Below, piece after piece: positions 45,772-56,864 of a DNA stretch of 64,000 nt (within the stretch, counting starts at the first letter, position 1; every line of letters starts with the position of its first letter). The stretch is from contig OX359264.1 in assembly GCA_947179155.2 (NCBI GenBank), forward strand, positions 56,135,202 through 56,199,201, given 5' to 3'. A model generated the notes under the pieces. That model saw nothing but the letters and a program-made list of their open reading frames with translations, made no database searches and was not told the DNA's origin. The translations under genes were made by a program, and so were the position numbers. Source of the DNA: Hedera helix. Lineage: Eukaryota; Streptophyta; Magnoliopsida; Apiales; Araliaceae.

Positions 45772-47140
45772 TATATATGATGTTTACAAATTTTTAGCAA
45801 TTAAATTTCAAAACATTCCTATATCTAATAGGAATAGAAAAAGAGAATATTTTTTTTATTCTATTTCTATCACTTATAAATTCACTCATAATAATTCACT
45901 TTTATTAAATCTAGATGGATTTCACAACAAAAAAAAAAAAAAAAAGAAATTCATGCAACGAAAACATACATTATCAAGATAGGTTGAGAAAAAATATCTA
46001 AAAAACTTGAAGTCAAAAAAGCTTGAAGACAAAAACAATATCGTTTAAAAAAATAACAAACATATCCAAATACCGATCAGTCAATGGAATTTAAAGTTGG
46101 CAACTTAAAAAATATATATTTGAAACTTAAAAGATCTAATATTTATAACGTATTTTTTAGTGTCTTGAGTTTATTACAATAATTTTTTTAATTAGACTAT
46201 TTAAAAATTATTTTATTGTCATATGTGTTGCTTGCTTTTATTTATAATTAATATTGTATTTACTTCCTCCCCCTCACTTTTCATTAAAGTTGTTTTGGTA
46301 CTATAAATATAAATCAAAGAAAATTCATTAACCAAAAACGTCATCAAGCAATGGTTCAAAAAAATAAAAATTGAGGAACGTGAAGCTAAGAATACTCGAA
46401 GATGAGAAGAATATCGTCTGAAAAATTAATAAAAAAAGAGTTTCCAACAAAACCAAAGTGGTACCAATGTTATCATTCAAAAATTACTATATGTGTTCTT
46501 TTTAATATATTTATTTAGTTTATATATATTAACAAATTTATATAAAATAATTTTATTAAAATATTAAGATGTCAAAAAAATCTCTTAAAGTATTACGCGA
46601 TTTAATTATATTAACATCAGTTGTGAATTTCATTATTAAATTAATATCCTAACTAATTTAATTCATTAAAACTTGAAATTTTATCAAATCACATAATTAA
46701 TTGTATTAATAATGTATGTGAATTTGAAATATTATAACTATAATATTAGTTGAAAATTATAGTAGATTTATTCCTAACTAATTATCATAACTACATTAAA
46801 ACTTAAATTTCATAATTCTATTCGGATTAGAATTTTAAGCAAAGTTTGTCAATATATATAAACGCTAATATAGAATTTCATTAAAAATTTAAATAAAATT
46901 AAAATACTTATTTTTACATAATCATATCTAAATAAATCTACAATAATTCATTCAAATATTTATTTTGATAATTAATTGAAAGATCCTACAATATATAATT
47001 CAATTATTAGTTATTTGAATAACTATTTAACAGCTACAACTATGTTCTTGAAATCACAATTAATTTTTTTAATTATTATATATAATAAATTATTATTCAT
47101 GTCGTCCGTACTTTGCACGAAATTAATGAACTTGTAATTA
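45772..47140. other. Intergenic, AT-rich
   Basis: No gene is recognised. There are A-runs (for example 45926-45945) and two loosely similar segments (45905-46060 and 46280-46440) sharing GAAGANAANAATATCGT words. Confidence 0.5.
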
Positions 47141-47146
47141 AGAAAA

Positions 47147-47470
47147 AGTGCAAATTGGTGAGGTTGAAGAATATTGTTAAAATGTCATTCTAATAACTCT
47201 ACATAAAAAGCAGAAATTAAAATTTCAAGTGATAATGCGCGGGAGTAAAGTAAAATTAAAAAAGGTGTCATCATTGTAATAATTCTAGACAAAGAGCTGA
47301 AATTGAAATTTAAAGTAAATAATATTGTATGGGAGTGGGGAAAAAAAGAGTAAGTAGTTTAAAAAAGAAAAAAAAAAGCTTTCAAAAAAAAAAAGACAAA
47401 AGAAACAAATAAAGGCAGAATTGTAATTATTGAGAAAGAGGACTCCTGCTTATGGCATGGCATAGCTATT
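47147..47470. repeat. Direct repeat, copy 2 (about 320 bp)
   Basis: This is the partner of 44133-44449, about 3 kb downstream in the same orientation. The ends at GGACTCCTGCTTATGG are the best conserved. It may be the second terminal repeat of an eroded element that also took in the MULE-like insertion, or an old segmental duplication. Confidence 0.65.
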
Positions 47471-48605
47471 TTTAGTATAGGTAATAGATTACCAACGCAG
47501 CCTTAAATTAAAAAACCTAGGCATAATTTCTTAATTGCATTTAATATAAATCCAACTCTTAATATTCATAAAAAAAAATTATGTGAATTGTTAGCCTCAA
47601 ATATCAAAATTAACATAAAAGGACAAATTATCAAAATTAATAAGATTTTTTCCACAATAAAAGGACAAATTATAATACTCATTAAAAAAAATAAATGACA
47701 ACAAAAAAATCTTTATTATCCGACGAAGAATATAGTAGATATAATATTACATGTTCTTTTTCATTCAACAATATCATAGCAAACATACATACAGAATGTA
47801 ATTAAAATCATAAATATCAAACATTTAAGATAGATTCATGGTACGTAAATTTAACATATGAAATCATAATATATACTAAAAAAATCAAGTAAATAGTTCA
47901 CATGTATAAACGAATATCAAATATCAAATATCAAACCTACCCTAATCACAACAATTTAATTATAAAATTCTTAATATTCATATCATTTTCCCAAAAATAT
48001 TTTTTAAACTAAATTTATTTTTCATAAGTTACCAGCAATTTAAATGAGATGAAAGACAAAAATTTGTTATATATAAACAAAGTTGTAATGAAAAGTCTAT
48101 TAAAATAAAATAGCTAGGGAAGGTTTGTCAATGGAAAAATAAGCATAATTACTCATTTATTTTAATAATTATATAATAAATTAGGATAAATATATATTTA
48201 TTATGATAACATCACTTTTTCGCTGTAATATATATCAACAAATTTTTTAAACTAGCTACCATTGATTAATTAGCTCTTTTGTAATGACAAGCGACCCCAC
48301 TAATTAATCTCTCCTCCCCCTCTTTCCACATTTGCTTGTGGAAAAGAAGAAGAAGAAGGTGAGGAGTTACACCATCTTCAATTCTCGGCCGTTAGATTAG
48401 AATCCAGATCAACGGCTGTAAGCCTGTCTAGCTCATCCCAAGCCTTACTTGAAGCTCTTTTGTCCAAATTAATAAAAACTTAGTTATGGAGTAGAGTTCT
48501 CTCTCTTCTATATCTCTTACAACTAGCAAAACCAGAAAGTCTATTCTTTCCCATAAATTCATGCAATTTTTCCTTGTTTTATTTTCTCTCTTCCTCTTTG
48601 TTTCC
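47471..48605 (+). promoter_or_regulatory. Upstream region of the MYB gene
   Basis: The AT-rich sequence gives way to a pyrimidine-rich leader (48300-48560). A two-codon upstream ORF (ATG GAG TAG) lies at 48486-48494. An in-frame upstream ATG at 48561 would add a hydrophobic 15-residue leader ahead of the preferred start. Inverted words CCGTTAGAT and ATCAACGG lie near 48390-48418. No clear TATA box is seen. Confidence 0.4.
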
Positions 48606-50953
48606 ATGGAAGGAGTTGGTGGAGGTGTTTTTGGGTGTGGGGTTTTTTCACCACAAAAGAATATTATGAATCATCATCATGGATTTACTGCTCCATTATC
48701 AGCCATTGATAGATTCCTTTGTGGTCAAATTCGAACTCATCAAACTCATTTCTCTCATCAAAATAATATTGTGAATCATAACAAAGAAATACCCATTTCT
48801 CCAAATGGTTTTATTTCTAATTTTTCTTCTCCTCCAATTACTAATAACAACTATGAAAATGGGAGTGGGATCATTTGGCCAAGTACTCATGATGGTAATT
48901 TCATGGATGGAAGTGAGACTCAAAACTGGGACAGAAATCTGAACGTGGATCGGAATCAAGAAGAAGCACAATCGGTGGCCAAAAAAAAGAAAGTGAAAGG
49001 TGGATATCCTTCAAATTTGATTAAGGGACAGTGGACTGATGAAGAAGACAGGTTAGTATACTATATTATTCGATCATTCATTCATTTATTTTTATTTTTA
49101 AAGGTTAATAGTACATGTTCTAGTTTTATTTATCTTGTCTTTATGCATGAAAATTTTATAAGGTGGTCATAATTCTAAGTAAATATTTTTTTAATTTTAT
49201 TTTTATGGGTGATGAAGAAAATTGATTAGGTTGGTGAAGCAATTTGGAGTGAGGAAATGGGCTCAGATCTCCGGGAAAATGTTCGGCCGCGCTGGAAAGC
49301 AATGCCGTGAGAGATGGCACAACCATTTACGCCCTGATATTAAGGTTTGTCTTATACTCTTTTATCGCTAGGCTTTGTCTTTTTCTGTTGTGTTAACTAA
49401 TCTCATAAGACAACTAATCATCAAGTAGTTAATTTAGTTTTTGCTTCTTCTAATTTCAGATTTCAAGTTTTTCTAATATATTGGTGCTAGATCTCATGTG
49501 ATGGTATCTAAGAACTGGGTTTGGCTCCACGTTTCTATATCTAATTAACAAGAAAAACCCTAATTTTTCTTGTGTAACATTTTTTAATATAGATTTTGAT
49601 CAATGCTAATTTTTAGCATGAATGTGGACAATTGTCTTTCTCAATGACTCTCTTTTTTCATGGTTCACTTTTCAGCTCAATTATTAATTATGGCAATATA
49701 TTTAAAGCTCATCAGAAAATTAGCCTAGGGTTTTGCTTCTCAAAATTCATGACCAAACTCTAACACGCAGAATTTGAGGTGTATCCATGTGTGTATGTAT
49801 GTTACACGTACTTTTAATTATGTTGATTTTATTATTCAAAAGATATATACGGTTGTTCCTAGTTCAACATATATGTACATATACTACCCCTTCTCTAACC
49901 GCTGTTTTAAATTATAATTAAGACCACTTCCCTGCTTTTGTATAAATGATTCATAGTCATGCAAGGCATGCTCCTTCTTCCCTTCTTGTTCACAGTTCTT
50001 TTCAGTGATTTCGGAACAATTTTTGAAGGACAAAGAATCACATAATCAGCTAGAAAAGACTGTACAAAGAATGTTATTGGATTTTTTTAGTTTCCATATA
50101 TTGTGTTTTAACTATACGTCTCTATATATATATTTGTTGTCCTGAGTTGTTGTAGAAAGACAGTTGGAGTGAAGAAGAGGAGAGGATGTTAGTTGAAGCT
50201 CATCAAAAGCTTGGGAACAAATGGGCAGATATCGCTAAAGGAATTCCTGGAAGGAGTGAAAATTCCATAAAAAATCACTGGAACGCTACCAAACGGAGGC
50301 AGAATTCAAGGCGCAAGAGCAAGAAAAATGATGGAAAAAATGGGAATAATAAGTCCCAACAATCTCTCTTGCAGGATTACATTAGAACCAAGATTTTGGA
50401 AGAAACTAATAACACTAATAATAATTCCACCACCTCAATTGTTAGCACCAACACTTCCAATACAACTCCCACAAACTCATCAACAATAATATCGGATGAT
50501 CCATCCATCAAATTCGACGTACTTTTTCCACAATCTCCATCCGAAGATTCCACTTCCTTGATTACGCCATCATCCGATGAGGAACTCAATTTCATGCAAC
50601 TTTTTTTTACTAGCCATAACTTGATCACGGCTCCCTTGGCGGCTGATGATGGTAAACTTTTGGCTAATTCCCTCGGAGCTTATAGTTTTTCATCTACCAC
50701 TAGTGAGACAAATAAGGACATTAACAATATTATCCCAAAAGAAGTGGCATTGGATAACATGCAGCCTGACCATTACCTTTCCTTTCTGTTGGATGGATCC
50801 ACTCCTTTGCCTTCAAATGATTTTGATGGCTATGATGACTCGAACGTGGATTTTCAGCAGATGAATCAAGCTTCCTCGAGTGGAACGAAGAAGGAGATGG
50901 ATTTGATTGAGATGGTTTTGGCTTCTGATCAGTTCTTCCAGGGGATTAATTAG
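48606..50953 (+). CDS. R2R3-MYB transcription factor, MYB98/MYB64/MYB115/MYB118/MYB119 type
   Basis: This is a nuclear DNA-binding regulator. Exons 48606-49051, 49218-49344 and 50156-50953 have GT-AG borders and matching phases, giving 456 aa. R2 (about 140-189) has Trp at 143, 163 and 182; R3 (about 192-241) has Trp at 195, 214 and 233. The sequence GKQCRERWHNHLRP and the R3 end NSIKNHWNATKRRQ, with the Trp at the start of R3, are typical of the small subgroup with female-gametophyte roles (MYB98, MYB64, MYB119) and endosperm or embryo roles (MYB115, MYB118). The N-terminal 135 residues are Asn/Gly-rich, and a basic KKKKVKGG precedes R2. The C-terminal region is Ser/Thr/Asn- and Asp-rich, likely an activation domain. 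R2 has FGRAGKQ where relatives usually have PGRIGKQ. The start at 48606 is preferred over 48561, which adds a signal-like stretch that makes no sense in this family. Which of the five it matches cannot be settled here. Confidence 0.9.
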
Positions 50954-52235
50954 TAAGAGTACTTTACTTTGTAATCTAAATTAAATATGCATGGTTACCC
51001 TAGTGCTTTTCTTTAGGTTATGGTTATTAATGAGGTTTAATTTCGTTAAGAGACATTTACGTTCATTAGAGCAATAAGTCTATTTTAGAGGGACAGCTGA
51101 TGTAAATAAGTATCTATGTTCTGAAAATTGAACCTCCTTTTGCTTTGATGTTCAAGAAATTGTGTTTAATTAGTTTTATAATTCTTCTTTTCTTAATTTT
51201 TTTTAGGGGTTTTCTCAATTAATTCCATAATTTCTATGATCTATTGCTACTTGCCAGTATCCCCTTGATGGAAGTTATATTGTTTGATGTGCGGAATATA
51301 TACCAATCAATGATCGAGTAACTCTAGTCTCATGTGCAATTGTCCCTCTAATATGTAGTGATCGGTGCATTAATTAAATATGTACAGCTAAATAAGTGCT
51401 AATGGTACATTTTGGTCAACTTGCTCCTAGCACTTCCACTTTCTCTCTCAAAATATGCTACCTTTATATTATTATCTTGCATGTATTAATAGACTATATG
51501 GTTAGATAAAAATGAATAGCTATTCTGAGAATAATAATCACATTGCACCTTGGATCAATATTTGCAGTCTTTTCATTATATTTCAGACCATTAATTAATT
51601 ATTAATAGAAATCCCATATTATTTATTGTCTCTATATACATATCACAATTTGTCCATGCAACTAGCCCTAAATATAAAGAGCTGGTGAACATCAAACTTT
51701 GAATTGATTATTGTGTTGAAGTTAATCAACATGCTACTAAAAAAACAACATTTTATCATTTAAAGTGGAATGTCACGAATTATTATTAATTTAAAACTAA
51801 CGACAAAAAAAACTATCCATATTCCATAATATTGAATCAACATAAATATTGAAAATTTAATTAACTGTGAAAATCAATGGAAATAACCAAAAACATTAAC
51901 CAAAACCTAACAGTATTAACTAATCTTCTTATATAACTTTTTTTTTTTGAGGAACTTATAATACTATTAAATTCAACCCTTTGGACCTGGAGTCACTTGG
52001 GGGAGTGGCTACGAAGGGAATTACTGAAATAAATTTTTTTAGGGCTACTGGATATATAGATTTTTTCTTGGGTATTAAGAGTATATCATCTTCATTTTTC
52101 AACTTTTTTGGAATACATATATATTATGTCTTCAAATTTTTCCTAGACATTTAGCAAGTCAAGCTCCTGATCTTTCACTTTAATTTCACCTTTCACTCGA
52201 TCACGTTAATACACACACGCATATATATGAAAAAT
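50954..52235. other. MYB 3' region and intergenic DNA
   Basis: The first few hundred bases are probably the 3' UTR. Beyond that there is no gene or clear element. Confidence 0.5.
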
Positions 52236-52240
52236 GATAC

Positions 52241-52559
52241 ATAGTAAATAGTTATTATGAACACTATTTCAACAAATATAACGATAGGAGAAAAAAGTTC
52301 AGCGTCTACTTTTTCTAGCGACAACTGCCGCTATACATCGACAACCATCAATGTTTGCCTCATGCATCGACAACAGTCATCGGTCTGCCAATATGTACCT
52401 ACTGTCAATTGTCGTCAGAAAGAGTAGTGGCAGGACTTTTTTTCCTGCCACTACTCCTTCTAGCAGTTAAGGAAAAAAAAGTCTATATATTGGGTCATTA
52501 GACTTACTTATGAAAAGTGTAAGATGCATCTGTTAGAATAGTATTCATAACAGTTATTC
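52241..52559. mobile_element. MITE candidate with internal hairpin (319 bp)
   Basis: Imperfect inverted ends (TTATGAACACTATTTCAACA on the left, TGTTAGAATAGTATTCATAA on the right) lie between GATAC words at 52236-52240 and 52560-52564. The inside is GC-richer than its surroundings and holds a near-perfect hairpin, AGTAGTGGCAGGA paired with TCCTGCCACTACT at about 52424-52460, and repeats of ATCGACAAC. The offset between the TIR arms makes the exact ends uncertain. Confidence 0.45.
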
Positions 52560-52564
52560 GATAC

Positions 52565-52934
52565 GAATTATTCCTCCATATATATGTGTGTGTAACTCTC
52601 TCTCCCTTAAGATTATTTTTTTCTAAATACGTACAGTATATGGATATAAAACAATCACATGTTAAAAAGAATGCATTGAAAGCCTCTTTTAATTTCCATG
52701 CATGGTAACTGAAGGTATATATCTCGCGTTTTATTAATTATCAAAGTAACGGAAGGAAGAGGGACACTTTAAAAGTAATCGAATTGAAAAGAAATTTTTG
52801 TCATAAATCAAATTTCTGGTAATTCCTAATTAAGGATTAAGTAATGGGGCCGGGTAATTTATTGACTATACATGGCTTCAGTGTCATTAATATAAAAATA
52901 AAATTGAATTCTTTTAATAAAAAATATGGGTCTG

Positions 52935-52976
<42 letters not shown>

Positions 52977-53328
52977 TTCTTTCAGTTTTCGTTGTGATGA
53001 AAATATTACCTCACACCCTAGTTTAACCAATTAGTGTTGCATTGAGGCCCATCACCGTGCTCAATCCGTTGACAGTTAATTAAAATACATATAACTTCAG
53101 CAACCCTGCGTATTTCCCTAAAATGCCCACTACTAGCTAAATGGTCTTGTGGGCTTTGATGAATAGCCCTTCTAGTAGAATATATATATAAGGTAGTACT
53201 ATTTTTATATATATTTTTTTGATATTTTTACATAATTTTTTTTATATATAAATGTGACTCGCTTTATATTCATGTAAAAAAAATTATATAAAAATATTTA
53301 AAACATATTTAAAAATATCAGTTTATTA
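52565..53328. other. Intergenic; (ATT)n microsatellite
   Basis: No gene is seen. There is an ATT-repeat run at 52935-52977. Confidence 0.6.
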
Positions 53329-53583
53329 CTCCCTCCGTCCCAAGATAAAAGTCCTCTATTGACTTTTGCAATCAAATTGACCATTTTTAAAATTAATAAT
53401 TAAACATATATATTTAGATTTTCAAAAAAATAAATATTAAGATTAGTACTAAATTGTATATAGTTTATAATGTTTATAAGTTTTTTATATATATATAAAA
53501 GAATAACAAAATATATTAATTTGAAAAATGGTCAATTTGACTATAAAAGTCAATAAAAGATTTTTATCTTGGGACGGAGGGAG
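53329..53583. mobile_element. Stowaway MITE (255 bp)
   Basis: It begins CTCCCTCCGTCCCAAGATAA and ends TTATCTTGGGACGGAGGGAG, with TA on both sides (53327-53328 and 53584-53585). This is the classic Tc1/mariner-type Stowaway terminus. The inverted arms continue inward (AAAGTCCTCTATTGACTTT and the like), so the whole element can fold into a long hairpin. There is no coding content. Confidence 0.92.
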
Positions 53584-53585
53584 TA

Positions 53586-55682
53586 TATATAAAGGTGAAA
53601 TAACATGTTGAACGTCTGAAACATCTTCATCCATACCTTGGCCACAAATGATAATGGATTGTAACTATATATTGTAGTTGACGTTTCTTTTTTCTTTTTT
53701 TTCTTTTTTTTTTCCAAATAAAGAGTTGTCAAAATCATCCATCATGGTCACATTCACAGCTTACAACCATACATACTCACTAAACATAAAGATCTGTTGT
53801 GTTTTTTTTTAATCCCTTAGGCTATAATCAAGTTAGTTAATGCTCACTTCATTATAAAATTAAAGATATATTTATATATATATTTTTTTAAATTTATTTC
53901 TAATACTAGTTAAAAATTTAGTACTTAATAAATTAAAAATAAAACGGATGGCATGTTAAGAATTTTATCTCACTTATTAAAAATAATATAGAAACGAAAA
54001 TTTAAGTCTAATTTAATTAATGAAAATTGTGTTTTTGAATTACTTATGGGTTAGGAGAATAGAAAAGGCAGCTTGAGCTTTACAAGGAGAAACAGGGGGG
54101 GAACAAATCTACCATTTTAGAGGAAGCAAATTTGTACAGAATTATGACAAATTATTCTTAAAACTTCAGTTCACTGTATCACTTATATTAATCTGATTTA
54201 TGACTAATTTTTAAATTAAATAATTTTAATAGAAATTAGATTTCAAATACTCTAATTTAGGCTCAAGAATCATTCAAATCGGATTTAAAATCATTATGTT
54301 ATACATTTTTTTAATATTAGAACATGTTGCTGAAAGTTCTGCTACAAAAATTCCATATCAACTCCTCCTTAAAATTCATAACAAATAAAATAATTAACTT
54401 TAACAGTTCAAAATTAGTGAAAATATTATCAACTTATATAAATATAATATATCTAAAATTTATAATGATCCAACGATCGGATTATGAGATATAATCCACG
54501 CAATAGACCTTAAATATATGAAAATAAATTTTAAGATTTTAGCTTTTACATTCAATTGAATTAGATTCTTTTATATAGATTCATCTTCTCTTTCTGATGA
54601 TCCGTGTCAATTTAATTCCACAAAATTTTAACCAAATCTCAATTCCAGGAAATTAAAAATGTGCTTTCAGTTGAGTTGCTATCAGTAACTGGTGCCCATG
54701 AAATGTTTTTTCTGCTATTTTGATTTTTTCTTAACCTAATCATAAACAAACCATTTCATTTAATTTTCAGGAAAACCCATATCTACCAAATGGGTTTGTG
54801 TCGAAGAAAATAGAATTAAAATAAAAATGCCTAGAGATCTACACACCTTAAAACACTAGTATGGTACTTATATATATACAAGCACAAAAAGCCTAGATAA
54901 ATGCACTTTTCCCATGAAGGAGGCATGGGGGAGGAAGGAGGGAGAGACATGGGGAGTAGCTTAAGCTTCTTGTCTATTCACGTGTTTAGGCCGTCATTTT
55001 CTGCTTTGGTCTAATTGACCAGCCAACCGATATAGTCCATTGCATCAATCCATTCATTAAATTTTCTGCTTTAGTTGGTGTAATTTGGAAAATGTTTCAT
55101 TCAATCAAGAAGACAGTTATATGTCATCAACCCCATTTGTATTTTCACATTTTCCGTGTCAGTGTTTAGGCGAGCGAGTAAAGATGTTGTTTTCATATCA
55201 ATAAATATCGCTTAAAGTGTTAGACTTTATTTAAACAATTGTAAAATGTCGTTACTTGCTTTGTCAGTATTATTTTTGATCTAACAATATTAACATTTCT
55301 GTATTTAAGATGAAATAAAAGATGACACAAACTCGTTAAATAAAATATTTTATAGAATTGTAGGGAAAAAAAGAGGTTAAACAAAAAATAACATAAAATC
55401 CTTGTATTTACATGTATATATATACACATATATATCAATTTTTATTCAATCAAATGCATGTTCAATTCACTATTGCACCACATCACACATAAAATTTCCA
55501 AGTCCATTTAAAACATATTTATGATATATATGATTATGTGCATTCAATAGTTCTCTTTTCTTGCTATTTTTGGTGTTTTTAGTTCAACCAAACAAAAAAA
55601 AAAGGGTCATGTAAATATTCAACCAAAATATGGAAAACTTTGTTAATTAATGTGCAAGCTAAGCTCTTGGCCTCAAGGATAA
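53586..55682. other. Intergenic, AT-rich
   Basis: No gene or clear repeat is recognised. It contains homopurine and homopyrimidine runs (53688-53712) and TA runs. The small ORFs are low complexity. Confidence 0.5.
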
Positions 55683-55688
55683 TTGGAC

Positions 55689-55816
55689 AGGCCTACAAAC
55701 ACAAACTTTTTACATAAATTATATCTACACTATTAAAAAGTAGGGTCCGACACAAATTTTTATGTCGACCCACTTTTTAATAATTTGAATTAAAGTTTGT
55801 GTTTGAGTTTGTGCAC
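55689..55816. mobile_element. MITE with central hairpin (128 bp)
   Basis: The inverted ends carry ACAAACACAAACTTT and AAAGTTTGTGTTTGAG. TTGGAC lies on both sides (55683-55688 and 55817-55822). The central hairpin, ATTAAAAAGTAGGGTCCGACA paired with GTCGACCCACTTTTTAAT, matches that of 33319-33456, which suggests one family. Confidence 0.55.
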
Positions 55817-55822
55817 TTGGAC

Positions 55823-56864
55823 TTTTTCAAGATAATTATTACTCTAAAATAAAATTGAAGTGGATAGTACCGTGCCTTTTTGATTGTTCAATATTAGTTG
55901 AAACTAATATCTTTATTAGAAGTAAAGTGTCTGATATTTATTTTATTTTTCTTGTTCCATTAACATGGAAAAGAATTAAATGAGAGAACATTTCATTTTC
56001 CTTACCAGATTTAACTATTCCCATCGAAAATACCAAGTTCCTCCAAAAAACTGGTAGAAATATCAAAGAGTTTGCGGCTTATGATGGACCTTTTAGCACT
56101 AAATATCTTAATAATGACGCACATAGAATTATTTTGTGTGAGTGAGTGACGACTCGTTATCACCGAAATTATTCGTTGGGTTTTCAAGTTCCCTCTCCCA
56201 TCAATTCGATGAAAATGAAATCAATAATGTCACTTGATCTTCACAAATGCATCATGGGCGTAGGTGTGTGCATTTTATCATGCGACAAAGTAATGAAGTC
56301 ACTCAACATCAAATTGAACAGAGAGGAAGGAAGATAAAATTCCGCAGGCAAACATCCAAAAAATGGCGTTTGCAGACAACACACCACTGCTCTAGAGGCA
56401 TGGGTTCCATTTCCAATCTTTTTTTTATTATCTTAAAAAAGATGGCACTTTATATATAAACAAAAGCTAATTACAATTTGGCCATGTGATTGTGTCACAT
56501 AAAACATACAATTTAAAGAAGAATCCAAACAAAAGCCTCCTCTTTCCGGCCGCAAAAAGGCTGTAGATTTATCTCAGTAAAGCAGACGACCCTCCCCTTC
56601 TGTACACCAATTAGACCACCCTTTCAGCTCCTTTTTCTCACCTCACACAACAATCCACAATTCCCCCCATCCAGCAAGAACCCAAAATTTTCTAATCTAA
56701 AACATAAAAAAGGTCTGTTTCTTTGTTTTCTCTTTGCATATGTTATTATTTGTGAAGGTAATGACAATTCACTAATTCGAGAGGATGAACATGAGAATAA
56801 TGGGGGATTTTGGAGCTGTATTTCCTCTTCATTCTTTTCTTTTGTTGGATCTTTCTGAGGGGGG
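55823..56864 (-). other. Intergenic and 3' region of the TPR gene
   Basis: Positions 56430-56864 are probably the 3' UTR of the TPR gene, with a minus-strand AATAAA at 56424-56429. No separate gene is supported, though short ORFs exist. Confidence 0.45.

Noticed and set aside
48561..48605. Upstream in-frame start for the MYB protein
   Set aside because: It would add a signal-peptide-like hydrophobic stretch to a nuclear transcription factor; the ATG at 48606 is more credible.
52844..53026. Tyrosine-run ORF
   Set aside because: It is a translation of the ATT microsatellite.
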